From: Deltaproteobacteria bacterium
GTDB taxonomy: Bacteria; Myxococcota_A; Polyangia; Polyangiales; Ga0077539
Assembly: GCA_030694465.1 (NCBI GenBank)
Contig: JAUXYJ010000054.1
Location: 186,001-250,000, forward strand
Direction: 5' to 3'
Length of the DNA: 64,000 nucleotides
Made by a program: the position numbers and the translations under genes. Positions 46,921 through 58,329 of this stretch are shown piece by piece (positions within the stretch are counted from its first letter, which is position 1; each line of letters begins with the position of its first letter). The notes below the pieces were generated by a model. The model saw only the letters and a list, made by a program, of their open reading frames with translations, had not been told where the DNA came from and made no database searches.

Positions 46921-49244
46921 CGGACTTGCTGCGGCAGCTCGCACGACAACGACGCGGCCAAGTGCTCGTTGGGCTCGCGCTTGTTGTCGCGGGGTGCCTG
47001 CAGCTCTCGACGCTGACCAACCATTTGAGCTACGCGAGCGCGCTTGTCGGTGCGCTTACGGGATGCTTTGCGGCGATGCTGTGGGGCGCGCTCGTTGGCA
47101 ATTTTGTGAGAGAAATCCCTGATCCATCACGCGCGGTGAGTGCTGGGACGGTGCTCGCTTTGGCCGGGGTTCCGGCGACTTTCTGGCTGGGACTTCTCGC
47201 GGGGATCACGGCGCTGGTGGGTGCCCTCAGGGCACCGTGTGGATCATCCCAGGGAGGGTTATTCTGGCTCTTGATCGCCCTGCCTGGGGTCTGGCTCGCG
47301 GCGGTCTGGGGCACCGTGTGCGGAGCGTTGTTCTCTAAACTTCGCACGGCATCCCGCGTGTCGCTCTGGACCTTGCCCGCGTTTGTCATCTGGAGCGTCA
47401 TCCGCTTCTACCAAACCCCGACGGTCTTCGCGTACGACCCCTTCTTTGGCTTCTGGCCTGGTGTTCTTTACGACGAGACAATCACCGCGAGCAGCACGCT
47501 TCTAAGCTACCGATTTGGCACGCTCGCCTGGGTCGTCGCGCTCTCAGCCCTGTTTGTCGCGAGCTGGGATGTGTCCAAGCGCAGGCTCGGCAGACCCCAC
47601 AGCGTTCCCGCGATGGTCACCTTCGGGGCCGCCATCACGGTAGCGCTAGGGGTCTACCTCGCCGGACCCACGCTGGGCCACCGCGCCAGCGCACAGGACA
47701 TCGCGAGCGCGCTCGGTGGACGCATCGACGGCGCGCGCTGCGTCTTGATCCACGCTCGCTCAATCGACCGCTACGAGGCACGACTTCATCATCGCGACTG
47801 CGAACTGCGAGTGCAGCAGCTCGAACGCTATTTTGGCGTGCAAATGGACAGGCCAATCACCGCGTACATTTTCGAAAGCGCCGCGCAAAAACAGCGCTGG
47901 ATGGGCGCCGCAAACACCTTCATTGCCAAGCCGTGGCGCGCAGAGGTCTATCTGCAGCACGAGCCCTCGCCCCACACCGTGCTCAAGCACGAGCTCGCCC
48001 ATGTCGTCGCCGGACGCCTGGCACGCGGGCCGTTCTTTGTGACATCTCAGTGGAGGCTGATTCCGCTGCCTGGGCTCATTGAGGGCGCTGCAGTCGCCGC
48101 GGCCTGGGAGAGCGACGGCGACGCTTCGCCGCACGAGTGGAGCCACGCCCTGCTTGATGCCAACCTGGTGCCACCGCTCGAGAGCATCGTGGGCAATGGG
48201 TTTTATGCGCATGGATCGAGCAAGGCCTACACAATCGTCGGCTCGTTTGTGCGCTGGATTGTGTCGACCCATGGGCTCACGAAGTTTCGCGCGCTCTATG
48301 TCGACGGGGACTTCGAACGCGCCTATGGTCTCTCTCTAGGTACTCTAACAAACCAGTGGCAGGCGTTCTTGCGGACGGTCAGCGTCCCCGCGCGCATCCA
48401 AGAGCGCGTTCGCGCGAGGTTTGCTCACGCGGCCCTGTTTGCGCGTGCCTGCCCCAACGAGACCGCTGAGCAGGTTGAATCGGCATCGGAGCTCCTCGCA
48501 CGCGATGAAGCGTCGAGCGCGCGACCCTTGCTTGAGCGAGCGATTGTCAATGACCCAACGAGCAACCACGCGCGGACGTTGCTGGCGGTCGCGTGGGCTC
48601 GCGACGGGCGGCTTGACCGAGCAAACTCCGTCGCCGACGAAGCGGCGCGCTCTCTGGGTCCCTCTGCGGCGGCACGGGGCTACGGGCGCATCGCCGACAT
48701 GGTCTGGCGCTGGCAGGGGCCTGACGCGGCACGTCCGCTCTACCAGCGCGTTCGAGCAGACCTCTTCGACGATGACGAAGCGCGCACACTTGAAGTTCGT
48801 CAGTGGGCGGTCGGGCTCATCGGCAGCCCTCCCACTGCGCTTGCCTCCGAAGCGGCACGTGACCTCTTGGTGGGGCGAGACACGCTGAGCAGTGACGCCA
48901 CCAGCGCAGTCGCTCGGTTCTCTGAGCAGAGCTGGGCCGAACCTCACGCCAGCATGATCCGCTACTTGGTCGCGAGGCAGCTCTGGCGCAACCGCCGCGA
49001 CGCCCCCGCGCTGCGCATGCTGAACACCATTGATCCCGCAAATTTGCCTACAGAACGCGTTCGAGCCGAGGTCGTACGCATCCGCGCCGAGTGCCTGTAT
49101 TGGCTCGACCAGCTCGACTCATCGCGTGCGCTCTACGCGCAGATCGCCGCGGACCCATCGCGCCCAACCGGGCCGCGCGATCAGGCGCGAGACTGGGTCG
49201 ATCGCATCGATCTACGACGCACCATCGCTCCGCGGCCGCGCTGA
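46917..49244 (+). CDS. Membrane metallopeptidase (HExxH) with C-terminal TPR-like region
   Basis: The first 250 residues hold several membrane helices. A soluble domain follows with zinc motif HELAHVVAG preceded by SPHTVLK, and a probable third ligand Glu in LIEGAAVAAA about 30 residues on, as in gluzincins of the peptidase-MA type. The C-terminal 250 residues are helical repeats (ASELLARDEASSARPLLERA; VAWARDGRLDRANSVADEA). GTG at 46917 overlaps lon. A Lon-coupled envelope protease is suggested only by gene order. Confidence 0.8.
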   Translation: MTDLLRQLARQRRGQVLVGLALVVAGCLQLSTLTNHLSYASALVGALTGCFAAMLWGALVGNFVREIPDPSRAVSAGTVLALAGVPATFWLGLLAGITALVGALRAPCGSSQGGLFWLLIALPGVWLAAVWGTVCGALFSKLRTASRVSLWTLPAFVIWSVIRFYQTPTVFAYDPFFGFWPGVLYDETITASSTLLSYRFGTLAWVVALSALFVASWDVSKRRLGRPHSVPAMVTFGAAITVALGVYLAGPTLGHRASAQDIASALGGRIDGARCVLIHARSIDRYEARLHHRDCELRVQQLERYFGVQMDRPITAYIFESAAQKQRWMGAANTFIAKPWRAEVYLQHEPSPHTVLKHELAHVVAGRLARGPFFVTSQWRLIPLPGLIEGAAVAAAWESDGDASPHEWSHALLDANLVPPLESIVGNGFYAHGSSKAYTIVGSFVRWIVSTHGLTKFRALYVDGDFERAYGLSLGTLTNQWQAFLRTVSVPARIQERVRARFAHAALFARACPNETAEQVESASELLARDEASSARPLLERAIVNDPTSNHARTLLAVAWARDGRLDRANSVADEAARSLGPSAAARGYGRIADMVWRWQGPDAARPLYQRVRADLFDDDEARTLEVRQWAVGLIGSPPTALASEAARDLLVGRDTLSSDATSAVARFSEQSWAEPHASMIRYLVARQLWRNRRDAPALRMLNTIDPANLPTERVRAEVVRIRAECLYWLDQLDSSRALYAQIAADPSRPTGPRDQARDWVDRIDLRRTIAPRPR

Positions 49245-50030
49245 CTCTGTCGTCACTTCACCACTGTAAACGCGGGTGATTTCGCCCGTGGATCTCAGCA
49301 GCCTCAGCGCTCCGTCGTCCTCGATGTCGACCGCGAGACCGCGATGATCTCCGACCGTGACTTCGCGCCCCAGCGTCGCGCATCGCGAGCGGACCTCATC
49401 GAGCCAGCGCACGGACCCCAAAGGGCTCGCCCATTGGTCCACCACCGATTCGATTTCGGCGAGCAAAAAGCCTAACGCTTTGGCACGCGCGTCGGTACCA
49501 AGCGCGGCGACTTCACCGAGCGCGATCGCCCGATCCGCGATCTCGGCAGGCCAGTCTTGGCGCAGGACGTTGAAGCCTACGCCCGCGATCGCGTACGAGA
49601 GCTGGTGCCCCTGAAGCGCGCCCTCGACGAGGACGCCCGCGACTTTTCGCTGGTCAATTTGCACGTCGTTGGGCCATTTGATCTTCACGCGTTCGGCGGC
49701 CACGAAGTGATCGCAGCATCGCGCGACCGCGAGCCCCATCGCCAAGGCGAGCAACGGAGCGCGCGTGGCCGAGACCTCCTCGCGGACGAGCACCGAGAGA
49801 TACAGGTTGCATCCCTTTGGCGAATGCCACTGGTGATCGCCACGACCGCGACCGCCAGTCTGCGTGTCAGCCACCACGACGGTGCCGCGCGGCGCATCTG
49901 CAGTTGCGAGTCGTCGCACGTCGTCGTTGGTGGATGTGGTCGCTGCGAGATAGCGAACTTCTGCCGGTGGAGCTCCTAGCCAGCGAAGCTCAGCCGACCG
50001 AGTCTGACCCCAAGGCAGACCATCGTTCAC
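49212..50030 (-). CDS. birA: Biotin-[acetyl-CoA-carboxylase] ligase (BirA, no HTH)
   Basis: Attaches biotin to AccB using biotinyl-AMP. Motifs are AATTSTNDD, VVADTQTGGRGRGDHQWHSP (biotin-binding GRGR loop), NLYLSVLV, KIKWPNDVQID, KVAGVLVEG and GVGFNV. There is no N-terminal DNA-binding domain, so it is the monofunctional class. It overlaps nadC by four bases on the same strand, and its 3' end overlaps the convergent metallopeptidase gene by 33 bases. Confidence 0.95.
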   Translation of the reverse strand: MNDGLPWGQTRSAELRWLGAPPAEVRYLAATTSTNDDVRRLATADAPRGTVVVADTQTGGRGRGDHQWHSPKGCNLYLSVLVREEVSATRAPLLALAMGLAVARCCDHFVAAERVKIKWPNDVQIDQRKVAGVLVEGALQGHQLSYAIAGVGFNVLRQDWPAEIADRAIALGEVAALGTDARAKALGFLLAEIESVVDQWASPLGSVRWLDEVRSRCATLGREVTVGDHRGLAVDIEDDGALRLLRSTGEITRVYSGEVTTESARPRSDGAS

Positions 50031-50914
50031 ACGCGTAACTCAAGATCCAGACCGATGTCCATCGATCGCGCGCCGTGGGTCAGCGAGCCGACAGAGACCA
50101 CATCGACACCCAACGCAGCGATCGCAGGCATGCGCTCAAGGGTGACGCCTCCGGACAGCTCAATGATTGGACGCCTTGGGTGGTCTTGGATCCGGGCGAT
50201 CACGGCGGCTGCGCGCGCGTCGTCAAAGTTGTCGAGCATGATCACGTCGGCGCCTGCATCGAGCGCTTCTTCAAACTGGCTCTCGCGGTCGACCTCAATC
50301 TCGATCCGCAGCGTGTGAGATGCGCTCGCTCGCGCGCGCTCGATCGCGGCACGAACGCCTCCACACACGACGATGTGGTTGTCCTTGATGAGGATCCCGC
50401 TCCCCAGATCGTTGCGATGATTGTGGCCGCCACCACAGCGCACGGCGTAGCGCTCAAGGGCTCGGAGGCCGGGCGTGGTCTTGCGTGTATCCGTCACGCG
50501 CGTGCGCGAACCGGGCGGAATCGCAGCGACAAACTGCGCTGTCCGTGAGGCGGTCCCGCAGAGGCGTTGCAACAAGTTGAGCGCGACTCGCTCACCCACG
50601 AGCACCGAGTGGGCGGGCCCCTCGACCTCGGCCACGACGGCGCCCTTGTCCAGACGCGCGCCATCGCGCTGAAGCACCGTGTACTTCACCGATGAATCAA
50701 CCCTTGAGAACACCGCTCCGGCCACGCCGACGCCCGCGAGGACCATCGGTTCGCGTGCGTTAAGCCTGCCAAACGCGGTCGCGTCCACGGGCACGACTGC
50801 GCGGGTCGTTGCGTCGCCGCTCGCGAGGTCTTCGGCGAGGGCTTGGTCAATCACGCGCCACATTTCAACGGGAGAGAGGTCCGCAACGGACGGGATCGCA
50901 TCGGTGTAACTCAT
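50027..50914 (-). CDS. nadC: Nicotinate-nucleotide diphosphorylase (carboxylating), NadC
   Basis: Converts quinolinate and PRPP to nicotinate mononucleotide in NAD synthesis. Motifs are ALAEDLASGDATTRAV, ERVALNLLQRLCGTAS, DTRKTTPGLRALERYAVRCGG, HNHRNDL, ILIKDNHI, IEIEVD, DVIMLDNF, IELSGGV and GVDVVSVGSLTHGA. 295 residues from ATG 50914. The alternative GTG at 50959 adds only 15 residues. It is first in a two-gene operon with birA. Confidence 0.97.
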   Translation of the reverse strand: MSYTDAIPSVADLSPVEMWRVIDQALAEDLASGDATTRAVVPVDATAFGRLNAREPMVLAGVGVAGAVFSRVDSSVKYTVLQRDGARLDKGAVVAEVEGPAHSVLVGERVALNLLQRLCGTASRTAQFVAAIPPGSRTRVTDTRKTTPGLRALERYAVRCGGGHNHRNDLGSGILIKDNHIVVCGGVRAAIERARASASHTLRIEIEVDRESQFEEALDAGADVIMLDNFDDARAAAVIARIQDHPRRPIIELSGGVTLERMPAIAALGVDVVSVGSLTHGARSMDIGLDLELRV

Positions 50915-51081
50915 GTCGGGATGCGCATCGTGCCGCGAAGCGGTCGACAAAGAAACCACCGACGATCAGAAGTGACACGCACTAGCAAATATTCAGCAAT
51001 TTCCATGTAGCGACAATGTAGGTAATTGGATCCATCGCGGCGAAACGGGGCATGGATGGTGAGCAGGAGGACAGCTCGACC

Positions 51082-52161
51082 ATGCCCCATCGATCACTCG
51101 TTTGTGTTGCAGCGATTGCCTTGGCGACCTCGGTTTCAACCGCGCCGGCGGGTGCGATCCCAACGCGCTTGTCGCCCGTTGTGGACCACGTCGAGCAGCT
51201 CCGGCCAGGGGTGCAGTATCGGTCGTTTCGAGAGGGCCCGACCTCGTGGCATCTCGTGAGCATCAGTCTTCGCGACAAGGCGCTCGAGATCTTCGGCACC
51301 GACGAGTCGAGTGTGCGTCCGTCGCAAGAACAGCCCCGCGCTGGCTATCGCTGGACACGGACCAGCACCTTTGCCGAGCGCACGAATGCGGACATCGCGA
51401 TCAACGCGAACTACTACGAGCTGGGCAAGTGGCGCTCGGTCTGCGGACTCGCGATGAGCCAGGGAAATCGCTGGCAGAGTGGCTACGACGATCGCCGTCT
51501 CAACTGCTTCGCGTCCGCGGGCTTTGGCACCAACGGGCAGGCGTCCGTCTTTGATTCACGTGGGCTTCGCCGCGGGGGAAGTCTGCCCTCGTGGATGCAG
51601 CTGGTCGTGAGCGGATCCCCTGCGCTGGTGCGCGATGGCGAGCTCGTCGAGATTCGTCATCCGCGCCACGCGCTCATGCCCAATCCGCGCACGGCCATTG
51701 GGCTGTCCCGCGACCATGGGACACTTTATCTGCTGTTGGTCGATGGCCGCGAGGGACACGCGGTGGGCATGACCTGCCGGCAGAGCGCGAGCCTGCTCCG
51801 CTCACTCGGCGCTTGGGACGCCATCAACCTTGACGGTGGGGGTTCTAGCGCGCTTTTTCTTCGTTCACATGGCGGGGTGGTGAACCACACAGGCGAAGCC
51901 GAACGTCCCGTTGTCAATCATCTTGGCCTGAGGTTTTCTGCGCCCGATCGTCACGGCAACAAGGTCGCCGCGGTCTCAGAGGGCTTGGCGGCGACGTCGC
52001 CGGTTCGAATGACAGCGCAGACGCCTCGCGCGCTCGGGACCCCGTCGGTCCTTCGCCGCCGACCTGTGCAGCCCTGGCGCGATACCAGCCTCTGGGCGTC
52101 CATGCTCACGCTCGGAATCATGGGCGTATTGGGACGGCGCAACGAGCCCCGTGGGCTGTAA
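51082..52161 (+). CDS. Phosphodiester glycosidase-family exported protein
   Basis: Family named for the mammalian mannose-6-phosphate uncovering enzyme. Hallmarks are ADIAINANYYE, NPRTAIGLSRDHGTLYLLLV with DGR, and AINLDGGGSSALFL. A signal peptide (VCVAAIALATSVSTAPAGA) targets it to the envelope. The C-terminus carries a hydrophobic stretch (WASMLTLGIMGVLG) then RRNEPRGL, a layout like protein-sorting tails but without the MYXO-CTERM cysteine. AGGAGG (51065-51070) supports ATG 51082; ATG 51052 is also in frame. Confidence 0.88.
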   Translation: MPHRSLVCVAAIALATSVSTAPAGAIPTRLSPVVDHVEQLRPGVQYRSFREGPTSWHLVSISLRDKALEIFGTDESSVRPSQEQPRAGYRWTRTSTFAERTNADIAINANYYELGKWRSVCGLAMSQGNRWQSGYDDRRLNCFASAGFGTNGQASVFDSRGLRRGGSLPSWMQLVVSGSPALVRDGELVEIRHPRHALMPNPRTAIGLSRDHGTLYLLLVDGREGHAVGMTCRQSASLLRSLGAWDAINLDGGGSSALFLRSHGGVVNHTGEAERPVVNHLGLRFSAPDRHGNKVAAVSEGLAATSPVRMTAQTPRALGTPSVLRRRPVQPWRDTSLWASMLTLGIMGVLGRRNEPRGL

Positions 52162-52186
52162 AAATCCACACACTTCGTCAGAGAGC

Positions 52187-52846
52187 TCACTCGCTCCAGC
52201 GTTGAACGGACCACCCGCGACGTAGCGCAAGAAACGCGAGCCGGGCATCTGGATTGACAACCCTCGGGTGCCCTACGCGCTCAAGCATGGGGCGGTCCGA
52301 GATCGAGTCCGTGTAGAACGTCGACGAGGCGAGATCCACACCGTGTGCTGCGCTCCAGCGCTCGGCCATCGTGACCTTGCCCTCGCCATAGCACAGCGGA
52401 AACACTGCTCTTCCAGTGAACACTCCGTCATCGACTTCGAGGCTCGAGCACAGCACGTGGGGGATCCCAACCGCTGCGGCGACGGGCTCTGCCGCGTACG
52501 CTGTCGCGCTCGTGAGCAACACACAGACTCGTCCCTGCGCTTGCTCGCTCGCGAGCGCCGCACGCGCCAGCGAGCTCAACAAAGGCAACACCTCCGCGCG
52601 TGTCCAGGCTGCGATTTCAGAGCGCAAAGTCGCTTCGGGGGTCCCTCGATACGGCGCGCTCACTTTGGTCGCCAGCGCGTTGACGTCGAGCAGCCCCAGC
52701 GAGTACTGCGCCAGCCAGAGCGCCGAGCGCGCGAGCTCGCTGCGTGGGAGTTCGCCGCGAGAGACACGCCAGCGCACATAGCGTGGCGCGCTGTTGGCCA
52801 AGAGCAGAGTGTGATCCATGTCGAAAAAAGCAGCACTTCGCGACAT
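52187..52846 (-). CDS. HAD-superfamily hydrolase, subclass IB
   Basis: SerB-like phosphatase fold. The catalytic pair is in FFDMDHTLL, motif II is LLTSATAY, the Lys is in CYGEGKVTMAE, and the C-terminal acidic motif is FYTDSISDRPML. 219 residues. The C-terminus (ALRRGWSVQRWSE) matches HAD-IB hydrolases of the lysophosphatidic-acid or phosphoserine type, but the substrate is not identified. It follows the CPBP gene with a three-base gap. Confidence 0.9.
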   Translation of the reverse strand: MSRSAAFFDMDHTLLLANSAPRYVRWRVSRGELPRSELARSALWLAQYSLGLLDVNALATKVSAPYRGTPEATLRSEIAAWTRAEVLPLLSSLARAALASEQAQGRVCVLLTSATAYAAEPVAAAVGIPHVLCSSLEVDDGVFTGRAVFPLCYGEGKVTMAERWSAAHGVDLASSTFYTDSISDRPMLERVGHPRVVNPDARLAFLALRRGWSVQRWSE

Positions 52847-52849
52847 CGT

Positions 52850-53578
52850 TCACCGACCCTCAAGCCACGATTCAAACAGGTTGCTTGTCGCGTGCAAGAA
52901 CACCGCCGCCCCGATGCCGCCTCGCCACACGCGCAGCACACCAAACAGTAGGCCCGGAAAAAACACGACGGCGCGCGGAAGCGTCGGAGCGACCGTGACG
53001 TGAGTCAGGGCGAACAGCAGCGACGCCAAGACAATCGGCGCCACCATGACGCGCACGCTCTTTCGAGAGGTCTCATCCCGCGCGATCCCGAGCGCATCGG
53101 CGATCCGTGTCTGCACGTACCCGCGAAAATACAGCTCTTCAGTGAGCGCGACCGCGAGGAGCTGTGTCGCGATTTCGCGGAGCCGCGCGGCGTCGAGTGC
53201 GAACGCTCGCGACGCGGGAGCAACGTTAAATTTCGGCCAAAAATATGCGTAAATGGGCAACACGACCGCTGCAACACCGAGCGCGACCACCAGCTCACGG
53301 AGCGCAGACGGGACGCTCTGAATCAACGCTGTCACCAGCGAGCGCCTGTCGCCCGCGGCGCCCGGAAAGAGCCCCCCAAGTGTGACGCCATAGCGCCCCG
53401 TGTCGTCGTCATCGCGACGCACGCTGTAGAGCGCCCCCATGAGAAACAGCGCTCCGATGAGGTCATGGAGTCCGTAGCGTTGGGCAACGCCGCGCGAGAG
53501 CACGAGCACGAGGCCGTTTACGACCAGGTAGGACAGCGCGAGGTGCCACAGCGCAGTGCGCCGCGCAGGAGAGCCCAT
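52850..53578 (-). CDS. CPBP-family intramembrane protease
   Basis: Polytopic protein of the CaaX-protease/bacteriocin-processing (CPBP, ABI) family. The first motif is TEELYFRGYVQTR, the second FALTHVTV, and the third HATSN, each within predicted helices. The family includes myxosortases that process MYXO-CTERM proteins, but nothing in the sequence alone assigns that role. It lies in a three-gene operon with an Mpo1-like gene eight bases upstream and a HAD gene three bases downstream. Confidence 0.9.
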   Translation of the reverse strand: MGSPARRTALWHLALSYLVVNGLVLVLSRGVAQRYGLHDLIGALFLMGALYSVRRDDDDTGRYGVTLGGLFPGAAGDRRSLVTALIQSVPSALRELVVALGVAAVVLPIYAYFWPKFNVAPASRAFALDAARLREIATQLLAVALTEELYFRGYVQTRIADALGIARDETSRKSVRVMVAPIVLASLLFALTHVTVAPTLPRAVVFFPGLLFGVLRVWRGGIGAAVFLHATSNLFESWLEGR

Positions 53579-53586
53579 GAAGCGCT

Positions 53587-53985
53587 TCAGTTCGCCATCG
53601 AGGACGCGCGAGATGCGACAGAGTGACTGACCGCTTCGGCGGCCTCTTTCTCAGCATATTCACGGAGAACACGCGCAACTTCGTCGTCCATTCGGCCCTG
53701 AAGCATAAGCTCAAACATCTTCAAGTCAGCCTGCAGCGACCACGTCGGATAGGTGAACGTCGCGGGGCGATTGTGCTCTACGAAGAAGTGCGACGCCCAC
53801 GCGGGTCCGTATCCAGCGACCAGCGCAAGCGGCAGCCACTTGGCCTTGCGTGTCACGACCAGCGCGGTGACACAGCCCAACGCCATCGAGGTGCCCACAA
53901 AGTGCATCCAGCGCGTGAGTTTTTTGGAGTGCTCACGCACGTAGTAGGGCCAGAACGCTTCAAAGGTCTCGTATCGCTCAGTCAT
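53587..53985 (-). CDS. Mpo1/DUF962-like membrane protein
   Basis: DUF962 (yeast Mpo1-like) proteins are small membrane dioxygenases of 2-hydroxy fatty acids. Here TERYETFEAFWPYYVREHSK, MHFVGTSMALGC and WASHFFVEHNRPATF supply the conserved histidines and hydrophobic helices. ATG 53985 gives 132 residues; the frame to 54027 adds non-family sequence. It is first in the operon with the CPBP and HAD genes. Confidence 0.85.
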   Translation of the reverse strand: MTERYETFEAFWPYYVREHSKKLTRWMHFVGTSMALGCVTALVVTRKAKWLPLALVAGYGPAWASHFFVEHNRPATFTYPTWSLQADLKMFELMLQGRMDDEVARVLREYAEKEAAEAVSHSVASRASSMAN

Positions 53986-54517
53986 GGTGGCGCGAGTGTA
54001 GACCATCGCGACGGTATGCGAGCCCATCGGCCGCGAGACTTAGTAGATTTTGTCACTCAGGCTCAAGCCACCCGTGGCCGCGACAACGGACACTGATCCA
54101 CGGACTCAGAGCACGTCACCGAGGCCAGCGGTAGCTGCTGGACGCACAAATGCGGTCGTGTTTCCACAGCAAACGAGGCTGTGTTTCTTGACCGCGTAAT
54201 TTGTGCGCGCTAGAGCTGATCGACCGGAGATTGACACAGGCCGAGGCGAGTGGGTGCTCCCCAGACCTCTCTGTGCAGGGCTGCTTGTACCCATCGGTTT
54301 GAGATCCGCGAACGCGCTCCTCAAGTGTTGACGCAATGTTCCTTATGACCCCCACACGCAGCCTCAATCGCGACAAAAACAAACCCTCTTGGCTGCCTTT
54401 TCGCTCTGCGTCTACCGACGCGTGCGCGGCCTTGTGGCGATCATTGCGCGACGGACTCGACTGCAACTGCCGTACTGCCACGATCATTCCCGGGTACGTC
54501 CGAACGGTGGGCTGCCC
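53986..54517. other. Gap upstream of dnaG, no gene seen
   Basis: About 530 bases between the Mpo1-like and dnaG starts. Frames here show no family signal. A TTGACC (54188-54193) with TAGAGC 17 bases on is a weak -35/-10 candidate; other TTGAC boxes lack a -10. The dnaG promoter is probably in this stretch. Confidence 0.4.
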
Positions 54518-56430
54518 ATGATCCCATCAGAGATTCGCGAGCAAATCCGCTCGGCGTTGTCCCTGCACGATGTCGTAAGCCAGTATGTCCCGCTGCGCAA
54601 AGCCGGGTCGAGCTACCTCGCGCGGTGTCCTTTTCACGACGAGAAGTCACCGAGCTTTCACGTCTCAGCGTCCAAGGGCGTGTTTCATTGCTTTGGCTGC
54701 AAAGCCTCTGGCGATCTGTTTGAGTTTTACCAGCGCATCGAGGGCGTCACGTTTCCCGAGGCGATGCGAGCGCTCGCCGAGCGTGCAGGCATCGAGATCG
54801 TCGAAGAAGACCGCGACCCACAGAAGATCGCAGAAGAGCGTCGCAGCAAAGAGCTCTCCGAGCGGCTGTATTTCGCGTGCGAAACCGCCGCTGCGTTCTT
54901 CGAGCACTGTCTGCAAAACGCCGAACGTAGCGCGATGGCGCGTGATGCGATCGCAGCACGTGGGGTGAGCCCCGAGATGTCCGCGACGTTTCGACTTGGC
55001 TACGCGCCCGGTGAGTGGGGTGCGTTGACCGAGCACATGCGGTCCCACGGAGTCTCTCCCATGGACGCAGAGCTCGCAGGCCTGCTTGTCCCGCGCAATA
55101 GCGGCTCGGGTTTCTACGATCGCTTTCGCCATCGGCTGATGTTTCCCGTGTGCGATCGGCAAAATCGCGTCGTCGGGTTCTCGGGCCGATTGCTCCCGGT
55201 TACCGAGGACATGGAAGAGGGCGTCGTGCCCGAAGAGACCGGCAAGTACATCAACTCGCCAGAGACCCCGATTTACAAAAAGTCCGATCTTCTCTACGGG
55301 ACACAGGTCGCGCGAGGGGCGATGCAGCGCAGCGCAGAGGCCATCCTCGTCGAAGGAAACTTCGACGTGGTCGCGATGCATCAGCACGGATTCGCCAACA
55401 CGGTGTGCCCTCTAGGGACGGCGTTTACGGACAATCAGGCGCGGCTACTTCGACGCTACGCCGAGGTCGTCACGATCTTGTTTGACGCGGACGAGGCGGG
55501 CCGAAAAGCAGTCCGTAGCAGCCAGAGCGCCTGCGCGCGAGCTCGGCTGTCTGCCCGTGTGTGTGTCCTCCCGAGCTCACGCGGCAAGGACCCCGACGAG
55601 GTGCTCCGCGCCGCCGACGGCCCAGCGTTTGTGACGCAGGCGATCACTTCAGCGCAGAGCCTCGTCGAATGGTTAATCGACGATGCGTCGTCGCGTGGCG
55701 GCGACACGGTCCCTGAGCGCGTTGCGGCGCTGCGTGAATTGGCCCCACTTCTTGCGGCAGTTCCAGACGAAATCGAGCGTGCCGCCTACGTCGAACACAC
55801 CGCCCGAAGATTCTTGTTTATGGAGCGCAGCATCGTCGAGCGCGTGGTCGAAGAGGCCCGCAAACGGAGCGAAGCTGCACCCAGACAGCTCGAGGCCCAG
55901 AGTGGAGAATCTCAGGTAGAAAGCAGCTCAAACGCGCCCAAGGCGGCTGTCAAAACCGACATCAGTTCGAAAGCCAACGCCGACATTATCGAGTCCTATC
56001 TTCGATGTCCGCAGCTTCTTGAGAGCGCACAGGTTGACGCGGCATTGCCTTTGCTTCAGGCACGTTTTGCGCGTCCATTGCTTGCTTTAGCGAGACAGCA
56101 ATGGCAGTCCGCAGGCGCATTGGACGGCGGAGCGCTATTGACGCTGTGCCCCAATGAGCGCGCGAAGGCATGGATTGCCGAGCGACTACAAGACCATCGC
56201 CCCATCAACGAGAGTGATGAGCTGGTGGCAAGACAGACTATCGGTGACTGCATTGCCCGACTGCGAAAGCTACTTTCGACAGAAGGCGCACGAAGGCTGA
56301 GGCTTGAGAGTGCACGAGCTGAAGCAGCAGGAGACCGAGATCGAGCAGCGCTTCTTCAACGAGAAGCAATTCAATTGATGAGTGAACAGCACCCTCGTAG
56401 TGCAGACACCAACAGCAAGCGGAGTGTGGG

Positions 56431-56434
<4 letters not shown>
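54518..56434 (+). CDS. dnaG: DNA primase DnaG
   Basis: Makes RNA primers for replication. The zinc finger has C37, H40, C58 and C61 (CPFH...CFGC), followed by the RNA-polymerase core (GLLVPRN to GFSGRLLP). The Toprim acid residues are in [21 protein letters not shown] and GKDPDEVLR. The C-terminal helicase-binding part runs to residue 638. ATG 54518 is used; the longer frame to 54389 is non-family. The 3' end overlaps rpoD by four bases; no rpsU lies upstream. Confidence 0.97.
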
Positions 56435-58305
<1,871 letters not shown>

Positions 58306-58329
58306 TCCCGCACTGCGGTAGACTAGGTC

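Noticed and set aside
46917..49244. Reading the metallopeptidase as an M48 (HtpX) protein
   Set aside because: The third ligand and membrane layout fit peptidase-MA-like gluzincins better, and length is far greater.
54328..54333. TTGACG as a -35 box for dnaG
   Set aside because: No -10-like hexamer at 16 to 18 bases.
54116..54487. Minus-strand frame of 123 codons upstream of dnaG
   Set aside because: No similarity, no ribosome site and irregular composition.
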